Source of the DNA: Mycobacterium tilburgii
Lineage (GTDB): Bacteria > Actinomycetota > Actinomycetes > Mycobacteriales > Mycobacteriaceae
DNA length: 64,000 nt
Direction: 5' to 3'
Assembly: GCF_902168065.1 (NCBI RefSeq)
Contig: NZ_LR655692.1
Location: 1-64,000 of the forward strand
A program made the position numbers and the translations under genes. The notes beneath the pieces were generated by a model that ran no database searches, had not been told where the DNA came from, and saw nothing but the letters and a program-made list of their open reading frames with translations. Below, piece after piece: positions 1 through 8,936 of the stretch (positions are counted from its first letter, which is position 1; every line of letters begins with the position of its first letter).

Positions 1-45
1 TTCATTCTCTGCTCCTGTGTGCTATTCGGCCGCGGGGTCAACCAA

Positions 46-475
46 AGGTGCCATATCTCATCGGCATTGGTGTCCTCGTAGACGACCATATGCATGGCAG
101 CTTCCTCGGCCGAGGCGCCGCCACCGTCAACGCCGACGTCGTGGGCAAGGTAATTCCGTACCCGGATCCGTCGGGTCCACGTCGAATGCGACGAGCCGGC
201 CCGCGCGCAGGTCGCCGACCTGGTTGTCGAGTGACTCGCCGTCGCTGTCGACGCTATCGCCGATTCCGTCACCGTCCCACGCATCGCTGACGTCGGGCAC
301 CTCGCGGGCCAGTCGACGCCCAGACTTTCATGGGTCCGCGCTTCGCTGCTGGTAAGCCCCAGGCCAGCAGTTCGCGGGGGCGTTCCAGAGGCGAGTAGCC
401 TTCGTCGAGATCGATGCCGGTCTGTTCGGAGTCCAGAGTCTCTTCGGGTTCGAGCAGGTGGGCCTTGCACATCAT
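46..475 (-). pseudogene. DUF5709-family protein, decayed
   Basis: The minus-strand reading starts with a DUF5709-like segment (LLEPEETLDS, then LDEGYSPLERP). After a frameshift near 325 it continues in another frame with AREVPDVSDAWDGDG and ESLDNQVGDL. A third frame near 150 gives the usual acidic end (GGGASAEEAAMHMV). The family consists of small acidic actinobacterial proteins of unknown function. At least two frameshifts separate the pieces and no single frame covers it. The family call rests on recalled consensus blocks. Confidence 0.6.
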
Positions 476-812
<337 letters not shown>

Positions 813-1152
813 TTAACGTTCCGCACGGCACAGGGCGCCGGGATGCGGCAGATCGAGATGGTGATAAGCCCGGTTGCCCCCGGCGCGTTTGGCCTCGTAC
901 ATCGCGGTGTCGGCGGGTGCCGACCAATGCATCGATGAGGTGCACATCCGGTGGTGTCGGAATCTGGTCGAGCGCAACCGCGGCGGTGATCGGAAAAGGA
1001 AGGTCGGCTATCGCTTGCCGCATCGTCTCAGTTATATCGGCGTGCTCGGGGGTGCCGGCCGTGTCGACGACGACGAACTCCTCGCCTCCGATCCGCGCGA
1101 TCACCGCCGCAGGCCGACAGTTCTGCTCCAGAGCCGCGCCGACGCCAACCAC
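813..1152 (-). pseudogene. GGDEF-domain diguanylate cyclase, 3' remnant
   Basis: The frame from 1152 reads VGAALEQNCRPAAVIARIGG followed by EEFVVVD, which is the GGEEF active-site half of a diguanylate cyclase domain. After about 75 residues a one-base shift near 925 moves the reading to ADTAMYEAKRAGGNRAY, the typical end of the GGDEF fold, with a stop at 813-815. The N-terminal sensor or membrane part and the first half of the domain are missing; the antiporter gene lies right behind. Such enzymes make cyclic-di-GMP from two GTP. This copy cannot be functional. Confidence 0.75.
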
Positions 1153-1173
1153 GGGTCCCGGTCGCGACCCACG

Positions 1174-2670
1174 TCAGTCAACTTCCCCGTACTCGTCGAA
1201 CCAGTAGGCGAGCTTGCCGCGCCGGCTGACCGCGCGAAGCCTGGATTCGGCCGCGGCCCGCGTTTTGCTGGTGGTGACGATCAGCAATTCGTCGCCGGTT
1301 TCGATGCGCGTATTGGAAATCGGGACAAAGGTATGTCCGTCGCGAATGATCAGCGTGATCACCGCCGGGTCGGGCAGCCTGAGTTCGAGGATGGTGACGT
1401 TGTGCAGCCGCGACGGTGCCTGCACGGTCATGGTCAGCAGTTCCGCGTCGAGCATGTCCAGCGGCGCCGCCTCGACCTGGATTTCCCGGGTGGGATCGCG
1501 GGCGATCAGGCCCAGCCGCTGTGCCACCGGGCGCAGGCTGGGGCCCTGCACCAGCGTGAACACCACCACGAGCAGGAACACGATGTTCAGCAGGCGGTAG
1601 CTGCCGGCCACCCCTTCGACGACCGGGAAGGTCGCCAACACGATCGGGACCGCGCCCCGCAGACCAGCCCACGACAGGAATATCTGCTCGCGCCAGGGAA
1701 TGCGGAACCAGACGAGCGAGGCGACAACCGACAGCGGCCGGGCGACGAGCAGCAAGACGAGTCCGACGACGATCGCCGGGATCACGTCATCGGCCAGGTC
1801 GCTGGGGTTTACCAGCAGACCCAGCAGCACGAATAGCCCGATCTGCGCCAGCCAGCCGACTCCTTCGGCGAACGACCGGGTTGCCGACCGGTGCGGCAGC
1901 CCAGAGTTGGCCAGCACCAGCGCAGACAGATATGCGGCGATGAATCCACTGGCATGGGCCTCACCGGCGGCGGCGAATGCAACCAGTCCCAGGCCGAAGG
2001 TCGCGATCGGATACAAGCCGGAAGCGGGCAGCGCGATGCGCCGTAGCGCGACCGCGCCGAGGTAGCCTACGGCCACGCCGCCCGCGGCGCCCCCGAACAG
2101 TTTCCCGACCAGGTCGATGACGGCGCTCTCCGGTTCCAGCACGAAGGGCACGACACTGAACATCAGCACCAGAATCACGCCCGGCGCATCGTTGAACCCG
2201 GACTCCGCCTCGAGCAGTCCGGCGACCCGACGGGGAAGCGGCAGCACGCGCAGGACGGAGAACACCGCCGCGGCGTCGGTCGAGGAGACAGTGGCGCCGA
2301 GCAACAACGCGAGCTGCCAGTCAATGCCCAGAAGTAAGTGCGCCAAGCAAGCCGTCACCACGGTGCTGATGACGACGCCGACCGTGGCCAGGGCGACCGC
2401 GGGTACCAGGACCTTGCGGATGTCGTTGAACCGGGTGGCCAACCCGCCCTCGATGAGGATCAGCGCCAGCGCCGCGGTGCCGATGTTCCTGGCCAGCTGC
2501 ACGTCGTCGAACTGAAGACCGAGCGCGTCTTCGCCGAGCACCACGCCGACGAGCAGGAAGAACAGCAGGCTGGGAAAACCGACCCGGGTTGCCACGCGAG
2601 TACCGACGATGCTGGCCAGCAGCACGAGGCCGCCGACCAGCAACGCCAGATACAGCTGCTGCAAGGTCAT
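1174..2670 (-). CDS. K+/H+ antiporter, NhaP2/CvrA type with TrkA-C domain
   Basis: This intact protein of about 498 residues has roughly a dozen hydrophobic segments over its first 390 residues (Na+/H+ exchanger fold). They start with LYLALLVGGLVLLAS and include the conserved SSTDAAAVFSVLR and ESGFNDAPGVIL motifs, the acidic transport site of the CPA family. A soluble C-terminal part of about 110 residues resembles a TrkA-C ligand-binding domain (VTILELRLPDPAVITLI, then IETGDELLIVTT). It probably exports K+ or Na+ in exchange for protons at the inner membrane. I chose the ATG at 2670 (MTLQQLYL) because the membrane segment begins there; a start at 2721 is possible. It is divergent from the TrkA-type gene at 2856. 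Confidence 0.85.
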   Translation of the reverse strand: MTLQQLYLALLVGGLVLLASIVGTRVATRVGFPSLLFFLLVGVVLGEDALGLQFDDVQLARNIGTAALALILIEGGLATRFNDIRKVLVPAVALATVGVVISTVVTACLAHLLLGIDWQLALLLGATVSSTDAAAVFSVLRVLPLPRRVAGLLEAESGFNDAPGVILVLMFSVVPFVLEPESAVIDLVGKLFGGAAGGVAVGYLGAVALRRIALPASGLYPIATFGLGLVAFAAAGEAHASGFIAAYLSALVLANSGLPHRSATRSFAEGVGWLAQIGLFVLLGLLVNPSDLADDVIPAIVVGLVLLLVARPLSVVASLVWFRIPWREQIFLSWAGLRGAVPIVLATFPVVEGVAGSYRLLNIVFLLVVVFTLVQGPSLRPVAQRLGLIARDPTREIQVEAAPLDMLDAELLTMTVQAPSRLHNVTILELRLPDPAVITLIIRDGHTFVPISNTRIETGDELLIVTTSKTRAAAESRLRAVSRRGKLAYWFDEYGEVD

Positions 2671-2855
2671 TACATTCCCGTTCGGATACGTCCCGGCACC
2701 GGTAGCCGGATCAGCATTCATCTACGACAAGGGGCCCGCCATTGGCGTGCTGTCAGTAAATCAGTACCGCCTCCCGGTGCGCTCACCGTACCTGGGGAAG
2801 CGTCCACGCCCGGCCGACGTCGATGCGACAAAATAGCAGGGTGGCGAAGCGGAGA

Positions 2856-3554
2856 ATGCGAATCGGAATTGCCGGTGCGGGCAAGATCGGCCGTTCGGTC
2901 GCGGGTGAGTTGTTGGACAACGGCCACAAAATTCTGTTGATCGAACGTGAACGGAGCAATTTCGAACCGCACACAGTTCCCGGTGCGGACTGGCTGAACG
3001 CGGACGCTTGCGAGCTGACCGCATTGCAAGAGGCGGGCCTGGATACCTGCGATGTCGTGATCGCCGCCACCGGAGACGACAAATCCAATCTGGTCGTCGG
3101 ACTGCTGGCCAAGGTCGAATTCGGGGTGCCCAGGATGGTGGCCCGGATCAACGACGTCCGCAACGCGTGGCTGTTCACCCAGACCTGGGGCATCGACGTG
3201 GCGGTCTCGACACCGGACGCAATGGTCGCCGGAATCGAGGGTGCCATCGATGTGGGCCACCTGGTGCGATTGATGGCACTTCACGAAGGGCGCGCGGCCC
3301 TGACGAAACTCACGCTGCCCGAGGGCAATCCGCTCGTGGGACAGCAGATGCACGACTTGGATCTGCCGGAAAACACCGTCTTGGTCACCGTGCTCCGACG
3401 CGACGAGGTGATTGTTCCGCAGCCCGGTGATGTGCTCGAAGCCGGCGACGAAATGTTGTTCGTCGGCAACGACGCCCTGGAGCTGTCGAGACACGCGGAC
3501 AAGGACGGGCCGCTGTGGGGGGGCGATCCGAAGGCGTGGCGGTCCGAGCGCTAA
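2856..3554 (+). CDS. TrkA-family K+ uptake regulator (CeoC/CeoB-like)
   Basis: This intact protein of 232 residues starts with MRIGIAGAGKIGRSV, a Rossmann GxGxxG nucleotide-binding motif. An acidic residue ends strand 2 (LLIERE). The blocks VVIAATGDDKSNLVV, ARINDVRNAWLF and GIDVAVSTPDAM match TrkA-N domains. The last 75 residues form a TrkA-C domain (LVTVLRRDEVIVPQPG). TrkA proteins bind NAD(H) or nucleotides and gate Trk/Ktr potassium transporters from the cytoplasm. It resembles M. tuberculosis CeoC, but its neighbour here is an antiporter, suggesting a local K+ control pair. An upstream in-frame ATG at 2823 exists; MRIGIAG is the usual family start. Confidence 0.85.
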   Translation: MRIGIAGAGKIGRSVAGELLDNGHKILLIERERSNFEPHTVPGADWLNADACELTALQEAGLDTCDVVIAATGDDKSNLVVGLLAKVEFGVPRMVARINDVRNAWLFTQTWGIDVAVSTPDAMVAGIEGAIDVGHLVRLMALHEGRAALTKLTLPEGNPLVGQQMHDLDLPENTVLVTVLRRDEVIVPQPGDVLEAGDEMLFVGNDALELSRHADKDGPLWGGDPKAWRSER

Positions 3555-3579
3555 CTATTTCTCTGACTAACCTCTATGG

Positions 3580-5085
3580 CTAAGGCAGCACCGTGTGCAT
3601 CAGCATCACGTCGTAGGCAGACCACAACGACAGGTTGAAGTACAGGTCCCGGCCCGACGACCACGGATGGATCATCGGCGCGTAGATGCCGCCGGGCATC
3701 TGGAATGACGAGACCAGGGGTTGCTCGTCGCTCCACGGTCCCACCGGCGTCGGCGCGGTCCTGGCGACGACGTCGTTGCTGCTGCCATTGGTGTAGAGCA
3801 CCAGGTACTGCTTGAGGTAGTTGTTGTACTGGGCCGACATCTCGCCCACCGGGCCCGGCCACAGCGGGGTCGCCGCGCCCGGGTTCGCCGGCACCCAGCG
3901 TCCGCCGTTGTCACCATTCCAGTACTGGTACTTGCTCAGATCGGGCAGCTGGTTCGGCGGGACGCGCGACAGGAACACCGCGCCGCCACGTCCCGAGGGT
4001 GTGCCGAAGTTGTACAGGTAGCCGTCCTGACCCTTCATGAACGCACCCATCTGGAAGTTCTCGTTGCCCGGGGTGAACCCGAAACCCGGGACAGCGTCGG
4101 GTGCCGCCGTGCGGATGGAGCTGGGGAAGATCCCCCAGTTCGTGCCGTTGTCGTTGGACCTCGCGATCGCCGAATAGTTGGTCGACCACTGACCGTCGCG
4201 GCCCCAGCGGCGGATCGACATGTAGCTCATGTACTGCGTCCGCCCTATCGAAATGGCCGACGTTGGAATGATTCCCGTCTCATGGGTCGCCTTGTGAATG
4301 GTGTTGACGACCTGCTTGGAAAGGCCGTTGGTCCAGACTGGGGAGCCGGAATAGTTGTCGTTGGGCACACCATCCGGAATGTGGATCCCGTGCGACAGGT
4401 CGCGGTCGTTGCTGCGGAACAGCACGTTGTACCGCCATTGCTGGCCGCGCACCTTGCAGTAGCCGAAGGTGTCGCCGAACGCCATCAAGGCCTGACGGTT
4501 GACGGGATCGCCGTTGTCCCAAACGATCCCGAGGTCGGTGCCGGAGATACCGAACCGCTGCAGCGTCCTGTTCGGGCCATTCGGGCCGGTGACCCAGTCC
4601 ACCAGCGACGTCGGCGATCCCGCAATCTGCGCCGGGGGTGGCAGCGCGTCGGGAGCCGGTTGCGGTGCGGGTTGGGCGCCCGGGGCCGCATTCGGCTGCA
4701 ACGGCGTGGCATTCGGCGATTGCGGCAGACCCGGCGCGGGTGGATTCGGTGCGGGCGGCGGTACCACCCCGGCCTGCGGAACCATCGGCGCGGAATACCG
4801 CCGCGCGCTGGTGTGGGGCTTGAGCACGGACGAGATCAGCGGGCCCAGTTTGGGCAGCGGCGCCTGGTCATTGGTGTGGGACGGCCTTCGCCCCGTCGGC
4901 GGCTGCACGACCGGTTGCGGCGCGGGAATGGCCGGTGGCGCAGCAGGGGGGTCGATGTTGGCCTCGGGTGCACCACACGGTGTGGCGTTTGCTGATGGCA
5001 CGGGTCCTGCCGCGACGATGTAGGCGATAGCGGCCACCGGCACCACCGCTGGCGACATGGTCCGAAGAATCCCCGACAAAGTCAT
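3580..5085 (-). CDS. secreted DUF4185 protein (Rv1754c-like; GH183-type candidate)
   Basis: This intact protein of about 501 residues has an N-terminal hydrophobic signal (VVPVAAIAYIVAAG, cleavage likely after SANA). A proline/alanine-rich low-complexity region of about 130 residues follows, then a globular DUF4185 domain (FGISGTDLGIVWDNG, LMAFGDTFGYC, GAFMKGQDGYLYNFGTPSG, SAQYNNYLKQYLVLY). DUF4185 proteins have recently been linked to endo-D-arabinanase activity on mycobacterial arabinan (family GH183); the role here is inferred from that. The pattern of aromatic and acidic residues looks complete. Start is uncertain: GTG 5109, ATG 5085 and ATG 5058 all leave a signal peptide, and none has a strong ribosome-binding site. 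It stands alone, tail to tail with the TrkA gene. Confidence 0.75.
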   Translation of the reverse strand: MTLSGILRTMSPAVVPVAAIAYIVAAGPVPSANATPCGAPEANIDPPAAPPAIPAPQPVVQPPTGRRPSHTNDQAPLPKLGPLISSVLKPHTSARRYSAPMVPQAGVVPPPAPNPPAPGLPQSPNATPLQPNAAPGAQPAPQPAPDALPPPAQIAGSPTSLVDWVTGPNGPNRTLQRFGISGTDLGIVWDNGDPVNRQALMAFGDTFGYCKVRGQQWRYNVLFRSNDRDLSHGIHIPDGVPNDNYSGSPVWTNGLSKQVVNTIHKATHETGIIPTSAISIGRTQYMSYMSIRRWGRDGQWSTNYSAIARSNDNGTNWGIFPSSIRTAAPDAVPGFGFTPGNENFQMGAFMKGQDGYLYNFGTPSGRGGAVFLSRVPPNQLPDLSKYQYWNGDNGGRWVPANPGAATPLWPGPVGEMSAQYNNYLKQYLVLYTNGSSNDVVARTAPTPVGPWSDEQPLVSSFQMPGGIYAPMIHPWSSGRDLYFNLSLWSAYDVMLMHTVLP

Positions 5086-5109
5086 ACCCTTCCAGTGGCG
5101 AGTCGTCAC

Positions 5110-5448
5110 ATTGACGTTCGCGTTGGCTCATGTGACGATAGTGATCAACGGGGCTCATGTGACCAGTCATCAGCCAATAGGTATATATCCGTGACCGTGT
5201 CGAAACCGAGGCTTCCAGCGCTTCCGCGCGATCTTTGCTAGCTGCTGAAATCGAGTCCGGTTCGTCGCGCCCGAGTACGGCGCCGACACGCGGGCAGCAC
5301 CGCAAAGACAAGCGCCGCAGTTACCGTCGTCACCGAGCCGCATACTGCCAGTTGGCCGCCTAGGCTGTGATCCGCCGCACACCCACTGCTCCTGCACCAA
5401 CACGGTCTGGGCCACCCCGGGTGGACGGTCCGCCAAGGAGGACGACCG
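5110..5448. other. intergenic region between divergent genes
   Basis: About 340 bases separate the divergent DUF4185 and MFS genes. The AAGGAGG at 5434-5440 is the ribosome-binding site of the MFS pseudogene. Promoters for both directions should lie here, but I see no clear -35/-10 pair and no recognisable gene. Confidence 0.4.
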
Positions 5449-6440
5449 GTGAGCATCGACGACACAGTGCGGCCGAACAAATCCGGAGCCGGACGCGCAT
5501 ACCTTCGTCGGGTGGTCGCCGCCTCGATGGCGGGCACCATCGTCGAATGGTACGAATTCTTCCTCCACGGCACCGCGGCCACGCTAGTGTTCGGGAAGGT
5601 GTTCTTCGCCAAGGGCGGCACTGACCTCGACGCCATTTTCGCCGCCTTCGTGACCTACGCCGTCGGCTTTGCGGCCCGGCCCGCTGGGCGGCGTCGTGTT
5701 CGGCCAACTCGGAGACAAGTACGGGCGCAAGAAGCTACTGCAGCTGAGCCTGGTCCTGGTCGGCATCGCGACCTTCCTGATGGCCTGTCTGCCCACGTTC
5801 GCCCAGATCGGCTATTGGGCGCTGGCGCTCTTGGTGGTATTGCGGTTCATTCAGGGCTTCGCCGTCGGCGGCGAGTGGGGCGGCGCCGTGCTGTTAGTCG
5901 CCGAGCACAGCCCCAACGACAGCCGCGGCTTCTGGGCGAGTTGGCCGCAATCCGGTGTGCCGGGCGGGAACCTGTTGGCCACCGCGGTGCTGCTGGTGCT
6001 CACCTCGACCCTGTCGGACACGGCGTTCCTGAGCTGGGTCTGGCGCGTGGCCTTTTGGTTGTCCGCGGTCGTGGTGGTGATCGGTTACTACATCCGGACC
6101 AAAGTCAGCGACGCGCCGAATCTTTTTGGCAGCGCTGGAAGAGGCGGAGCGCACCAAAGACGACCGGGTGGTTGTGGTCGAGGCGATAAAGCGTTATCCC
6201 CGCGGCATTTTGACCGCGATGGGACTACGCGTGGGCGAGAACATCATGTACTACCTGGTGGTCACCTTCTCGATCACCTAACTCAATGCAAGTCCACGCG
6301 AACACCAAAACCATCCTGTGGTGGCTGCTGGCCGCAAACGCCGTGCACTTCGCGGTCATTCCGCTGTTCGGGGTCTCAGCGAACGATTCGACAGGTGCCC
6401 AGTGTATTTCGTCGGATCCCTGGCCGCTGGAACCTGGGGA
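5449..6440 (+). pseudogene. MFS transporter of the metabolite:H+ symporter (ProP/ShiA) type, broken
   Basis: A GTG start at 5449 has a good Shine-Dalgarno (AAGGAGG). The first 78 residues show the family start ([17 protein letters not shown], ending YAVGFAARP). One extra base in a C run near 5688 shifts the frame. The second frame carries the MFS signature ([12 protein letters not shown]) and [18 protein letters not shown] to about 6120. Another extra base there shifts to [14 protein letters not shown] and [16 protein letters not shown], then the reading fails near 6285. The C-terminal six membrane segments are gone or unrecognisable. These proteins import osmolytes, sugars or organic acids with protons; the substrate cannot be told. 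Confidence 0.8.
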
Positions 6441-6718
6441 TTCTTCGCCTTCCCGACGATGAGCAGCAGCAAAAACCACCAACTGCGTCTTCAGGTAGCG
6501 CGCCAACACGTGTCTCTCCTCGCTTTGCCGGGAAGTTCGTGTCAGATTAGCGCCGCCACGCGCCCAGTAGTGGCAAACCGTGCCAGCCCGTCAGCGACTG
6601 GGGACAGGCGGTTGCCCCTTAAACGAGGTTGCCGGGAAGGGCGTCGCCGGAGTGTTCGACACCGGCCGCACGGACGCCGGAAGCATGGTGGCCGACGACA
6701 GCCCGGCGGCTTCCGCAC

Positions 6719-7402
6719 TCACCGGGGGGCCGAGGTGCCCAGCGGACCCGACATGTCCGGGGTCACGGATGCGCCGGCAGCGGGTGCCGCCTGTGCGTAC
6801 GACGCGGTGTGCGCCGGCGTCGTCGCGGCCGGGCCGGCGGGATTGGCCGGGTTGGCGGGAGCAACCGAACCGGCCGGCCCGGCCGCGCTCGCCGCCATCG
6901 GGGTCACTGTCGCCGCCGCGGGCGCCGCGCTCCCGGCCACCGCGGCCGGCGCTGGGGTACCGGTGACCGCGGCCGCCGTGGTCACCGGTACCGGTACGCC
7001 CGACGCCAGCGAACCCGCTTGTGCCGCAGCTCCGACCAGCGGCTGCTGCGCGCTCAGCGCGTGGGTGGCGGCGGTGGACGCGCCCAACACGGGTTGCGCC
7101 GCGGCCTGCAGGGGCGCCGCGTTGACGACCTCAGTGTCGGCGTACTGTGTCGCCCCGCCACTCATCAACTGTACGAACTGCTCGTGGAACAACGCCGCCT
7201 GCGCACTGATCGCCTGGTAGATCTGGGCGTGCACGCCGAACAACTGCGCGATGCTTGTCGACACGGCATCCGCGCCGGCGGCCTGAACAACTTGGGTGGC
7301 ACCCGCCGCGGCCGAGTTCGCGTAGTTGATGGCGGTGCCGATTTTCGCCAGGTCTGATGCCGCGGCAGCCACATATTCCGGCGTCGCATTCACGAACGAC
7401 AT
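6719..7402 (-). CDS. PE-family protein, probably C-terminally truncated
   Basis: The first 90 residues are a PE domain: MSFVNATPEYV with Pro-Glu at residues 8-9, then helices with IAQLFGVHAQIYQAISAQA. A region of about 135 residues rich in Ala, Pro and Val follows. GGGAGG precedes the ATG at 7402. PE proteins pair with PPE partners and leave through ESX type VII secretion; no PPE gene is nearby. The stop at 6719 follows a run of six G (6725-6730 on the plus strand). In another frame the reading continues as a plausible tail (VSAEAAGLSSATML) to a stop at 6591-6593. A one-base slip may therefore have cut about 45 residues. Confidence 0.8.
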   Translation of the reverse strand: MSFVNATPEYVAAAASDLAKIGTAINYANSAAAGATQVVQAAGADAVSTSIAQLFGVHAQIYQAISAQAALFHEQFVQLMSGGATQYADTEVVNAAPLQAAAQPVLGASTAATHALSAQQPLVGAAAQAGSLASGVPVPVTTAAAVTGTPAPAAVAGSAAPAAATVTPMAASAAGPAGSVAPANPANPAGPAATTPAHTASYAQAAPAAGASVTPDMSGPLGTSAPR

Positions 7403-7535
7403 CCGAACCTCCCGGCCAAGCCCTGACGGTCGACTTCCCCGACCGTCAATTCAAACTAGACATGCAGATCTTACCGGAAATTCGCTGATCAGGAATGCAC
7501 CTTTGGGCTTGAAGACGGCTCAACGGCCGCCGCAT

Positions 7536-7581
7536 GACATAAGGCCCGGACTGCCGAAAACGGCAGTCCGGGCCTTATGTC
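7536..7581 (-). terminator. perfect 21-bp inverted repeat, terminator after tuf
   Basis: The arms at 7536-7556 and 7561-7581 are exact reverse complements with a 4-base AAAA loop (TTTT on the minus strand). It lies 19 bases past the tuf stop. A 21-bp perfect stem is strong enough to end transcription without a long U tract, which mycobacteria often lack. It separates tuf from the PE gene downstream on the same strand. Confidence 0.85.
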
Positions 7582-7600
7582 GACTCTCGAGCCGGTAGCC

Positions 7601-8791
7601 CTACTTGTTTATCTTGACGACCCGGCCAGCGCCGACGGTGCGGCCACCTTCACGGATCGCGAACCGCAGACCCTCGTCCATGGCGACGGGCTGGATCAGC
7701 TTCACCGAGATGTTGGTGTTGTCACCGGGCATCACCATTTCGGTGCCCTCCGGCAGCGTCACCACGCCGGTCACGTCGGTGGTGCGGAAGTAGAACTGCG
7801 GACGGTAGTTGTTGAAGAACGGCGTGTGCCTACCGCCCTCGTCCTTGGACAGGATGTAGACCTGGCCCTCGAACTCGGTGTGCGGCGTGGTGGTGCCGGG
7901 CTTGGTGACAACCTGACCGCGCTCGACATCCTCACGCTTGATACCGCGCAGCAGCAACCCGACGTTGTCGCCAGCCTGGCCCTGGTCGAGCAGCTTGCGG
8001 AACATCTCCACACCGGTGACCGTGGTCTTGGTGCTGGTTGGGCGGATACCGACAATCTCGACTTCCTCGTTGACGTTGATCATGCCGCGCTCGACACGAC
8101 CGGTGACCACGGTGCCACGACCGGTGATCGTGAACACGTCCTCCACGGGCATCAGGAACGGTTTATCGGTCTCGCGGACCGGGTCCGGGATCGACTCGTC
8201 AACGGCGTCCATCAACTCCTCGACGCTCTTGACCCACTTCTCGTCACCCTCGAGCGCCTTGAGCGCAGACACCCGCACCACCGGCGCCTCCTCGTCGAAC
8301 TCCTGGGCGGCCAGCAGCTCACGGACCTCCAGCTCGACAAGCTCGAGCAGCTCTTCGTCATCCACCGCGTCGGCCTTGTTCAGGGCGACCAGGATGTAGG
8401 GCACACCCACCTGACGGGCGAGCAGCACGTGCTCACGCGTCTGCGGCATCGGGCCGTCGGTGGCGGCGACCACCAGAATCGCGCCGTCCATCTGGGCGGC
8501 GCCGGTGATCATGTTCTTGATGTAGTCGGCGTGGCCCGGGGCGTCGACGTGCGCGTAGTGACGCTTCTCGGTCTGGTACTCCACGTGGGAAATGTTGATC
8601 GTGATACCGCGCTGCCGCTCCTCGGGCGCGTTGTCGATCTGGTCGAATGCACGCGATTCATTCAGGTCCGGGTACTTGTCGTGCAGAACCTTGGTGATCG
8701 CCGCGGTCAGTGTGGTCTTGCCGTGGTCAACGTGACCAATGGTCCCGATGTTGACGTGGGGCTTGGTCCTTTCAAACTTCGCCTTCGCCAC
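7601..8791 (-). CDS. tuf: elongation factor Tu
   Basis: This intact protein of 396 residues, the usual length, delivers aminoacyl-tRNA to the ribosome with GTP. The G domain is complete: GHVDHGKTT near residue 19 (P-loop), DAPGHADY (G3), NKADAVDD (G4) and SALKALEG (G5). Domains II and III follow and end with GRVVKINK. Start is GTG ([19 protein letters not shown]). It is last in the str cluster, 145 bases after fusA, with its own terminator. No frame damage over 1.2 kb. Confidence 0.98.
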   Translation of the reverse strand: MAKAKFERTKPHVNIGTIGHVDHGKTTLTAAITKVLHDKYPDLNESRAFDQIDNAPEERQRGITINISHVEYQTEKRHYAHVDAPGHADYIKNMITGAAQMDGAILVVAATDGPMPQTREHVLLARQVGVPYILVALNKADAVDDEELLELVELEVRELLAAQEFDEEAPVVRVSALKALEGDEKWVKSVEELMDAVDESIPDPVRETDKPFLMPVEDVFTITGRGTVVTGRVERGMINVNEEVEIVGIRPTSTKTTVTGVEMFRKLLDQGQAGDNVGLLLRGIKREDVERGQVVTKPGTTTPHTEFEGQVYILSKDEGGRHTPFFNNYRPQFYFRTTDVTGVVTLPEGTEMVMPGDNTNISVKLIQPVAMDEGLRFAIREGGRTVGAGRVVKINK

Positions 8792-8936
8792 TGTTGTGTC
8801 CTCCGACTGTGTTGGTGCTTCGTGAAAAGCAGTTTTGATGTTTTCAGCTGTGCCGCGGTAGTGACCGGGCCAGGTTACTCCCTGGCGATTTACCGATCAC
8901 CGCTTGGCTCGTTACGGGTGAGCCGGTGTTGACCGC

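Noticed and set aside
7536-7581. Inverted repeat read as transposon end or attachment site
   Set aside because: It is a single compact hairpin just past the tuf stop, with no second copy and no recombinase; a terminator explains it.
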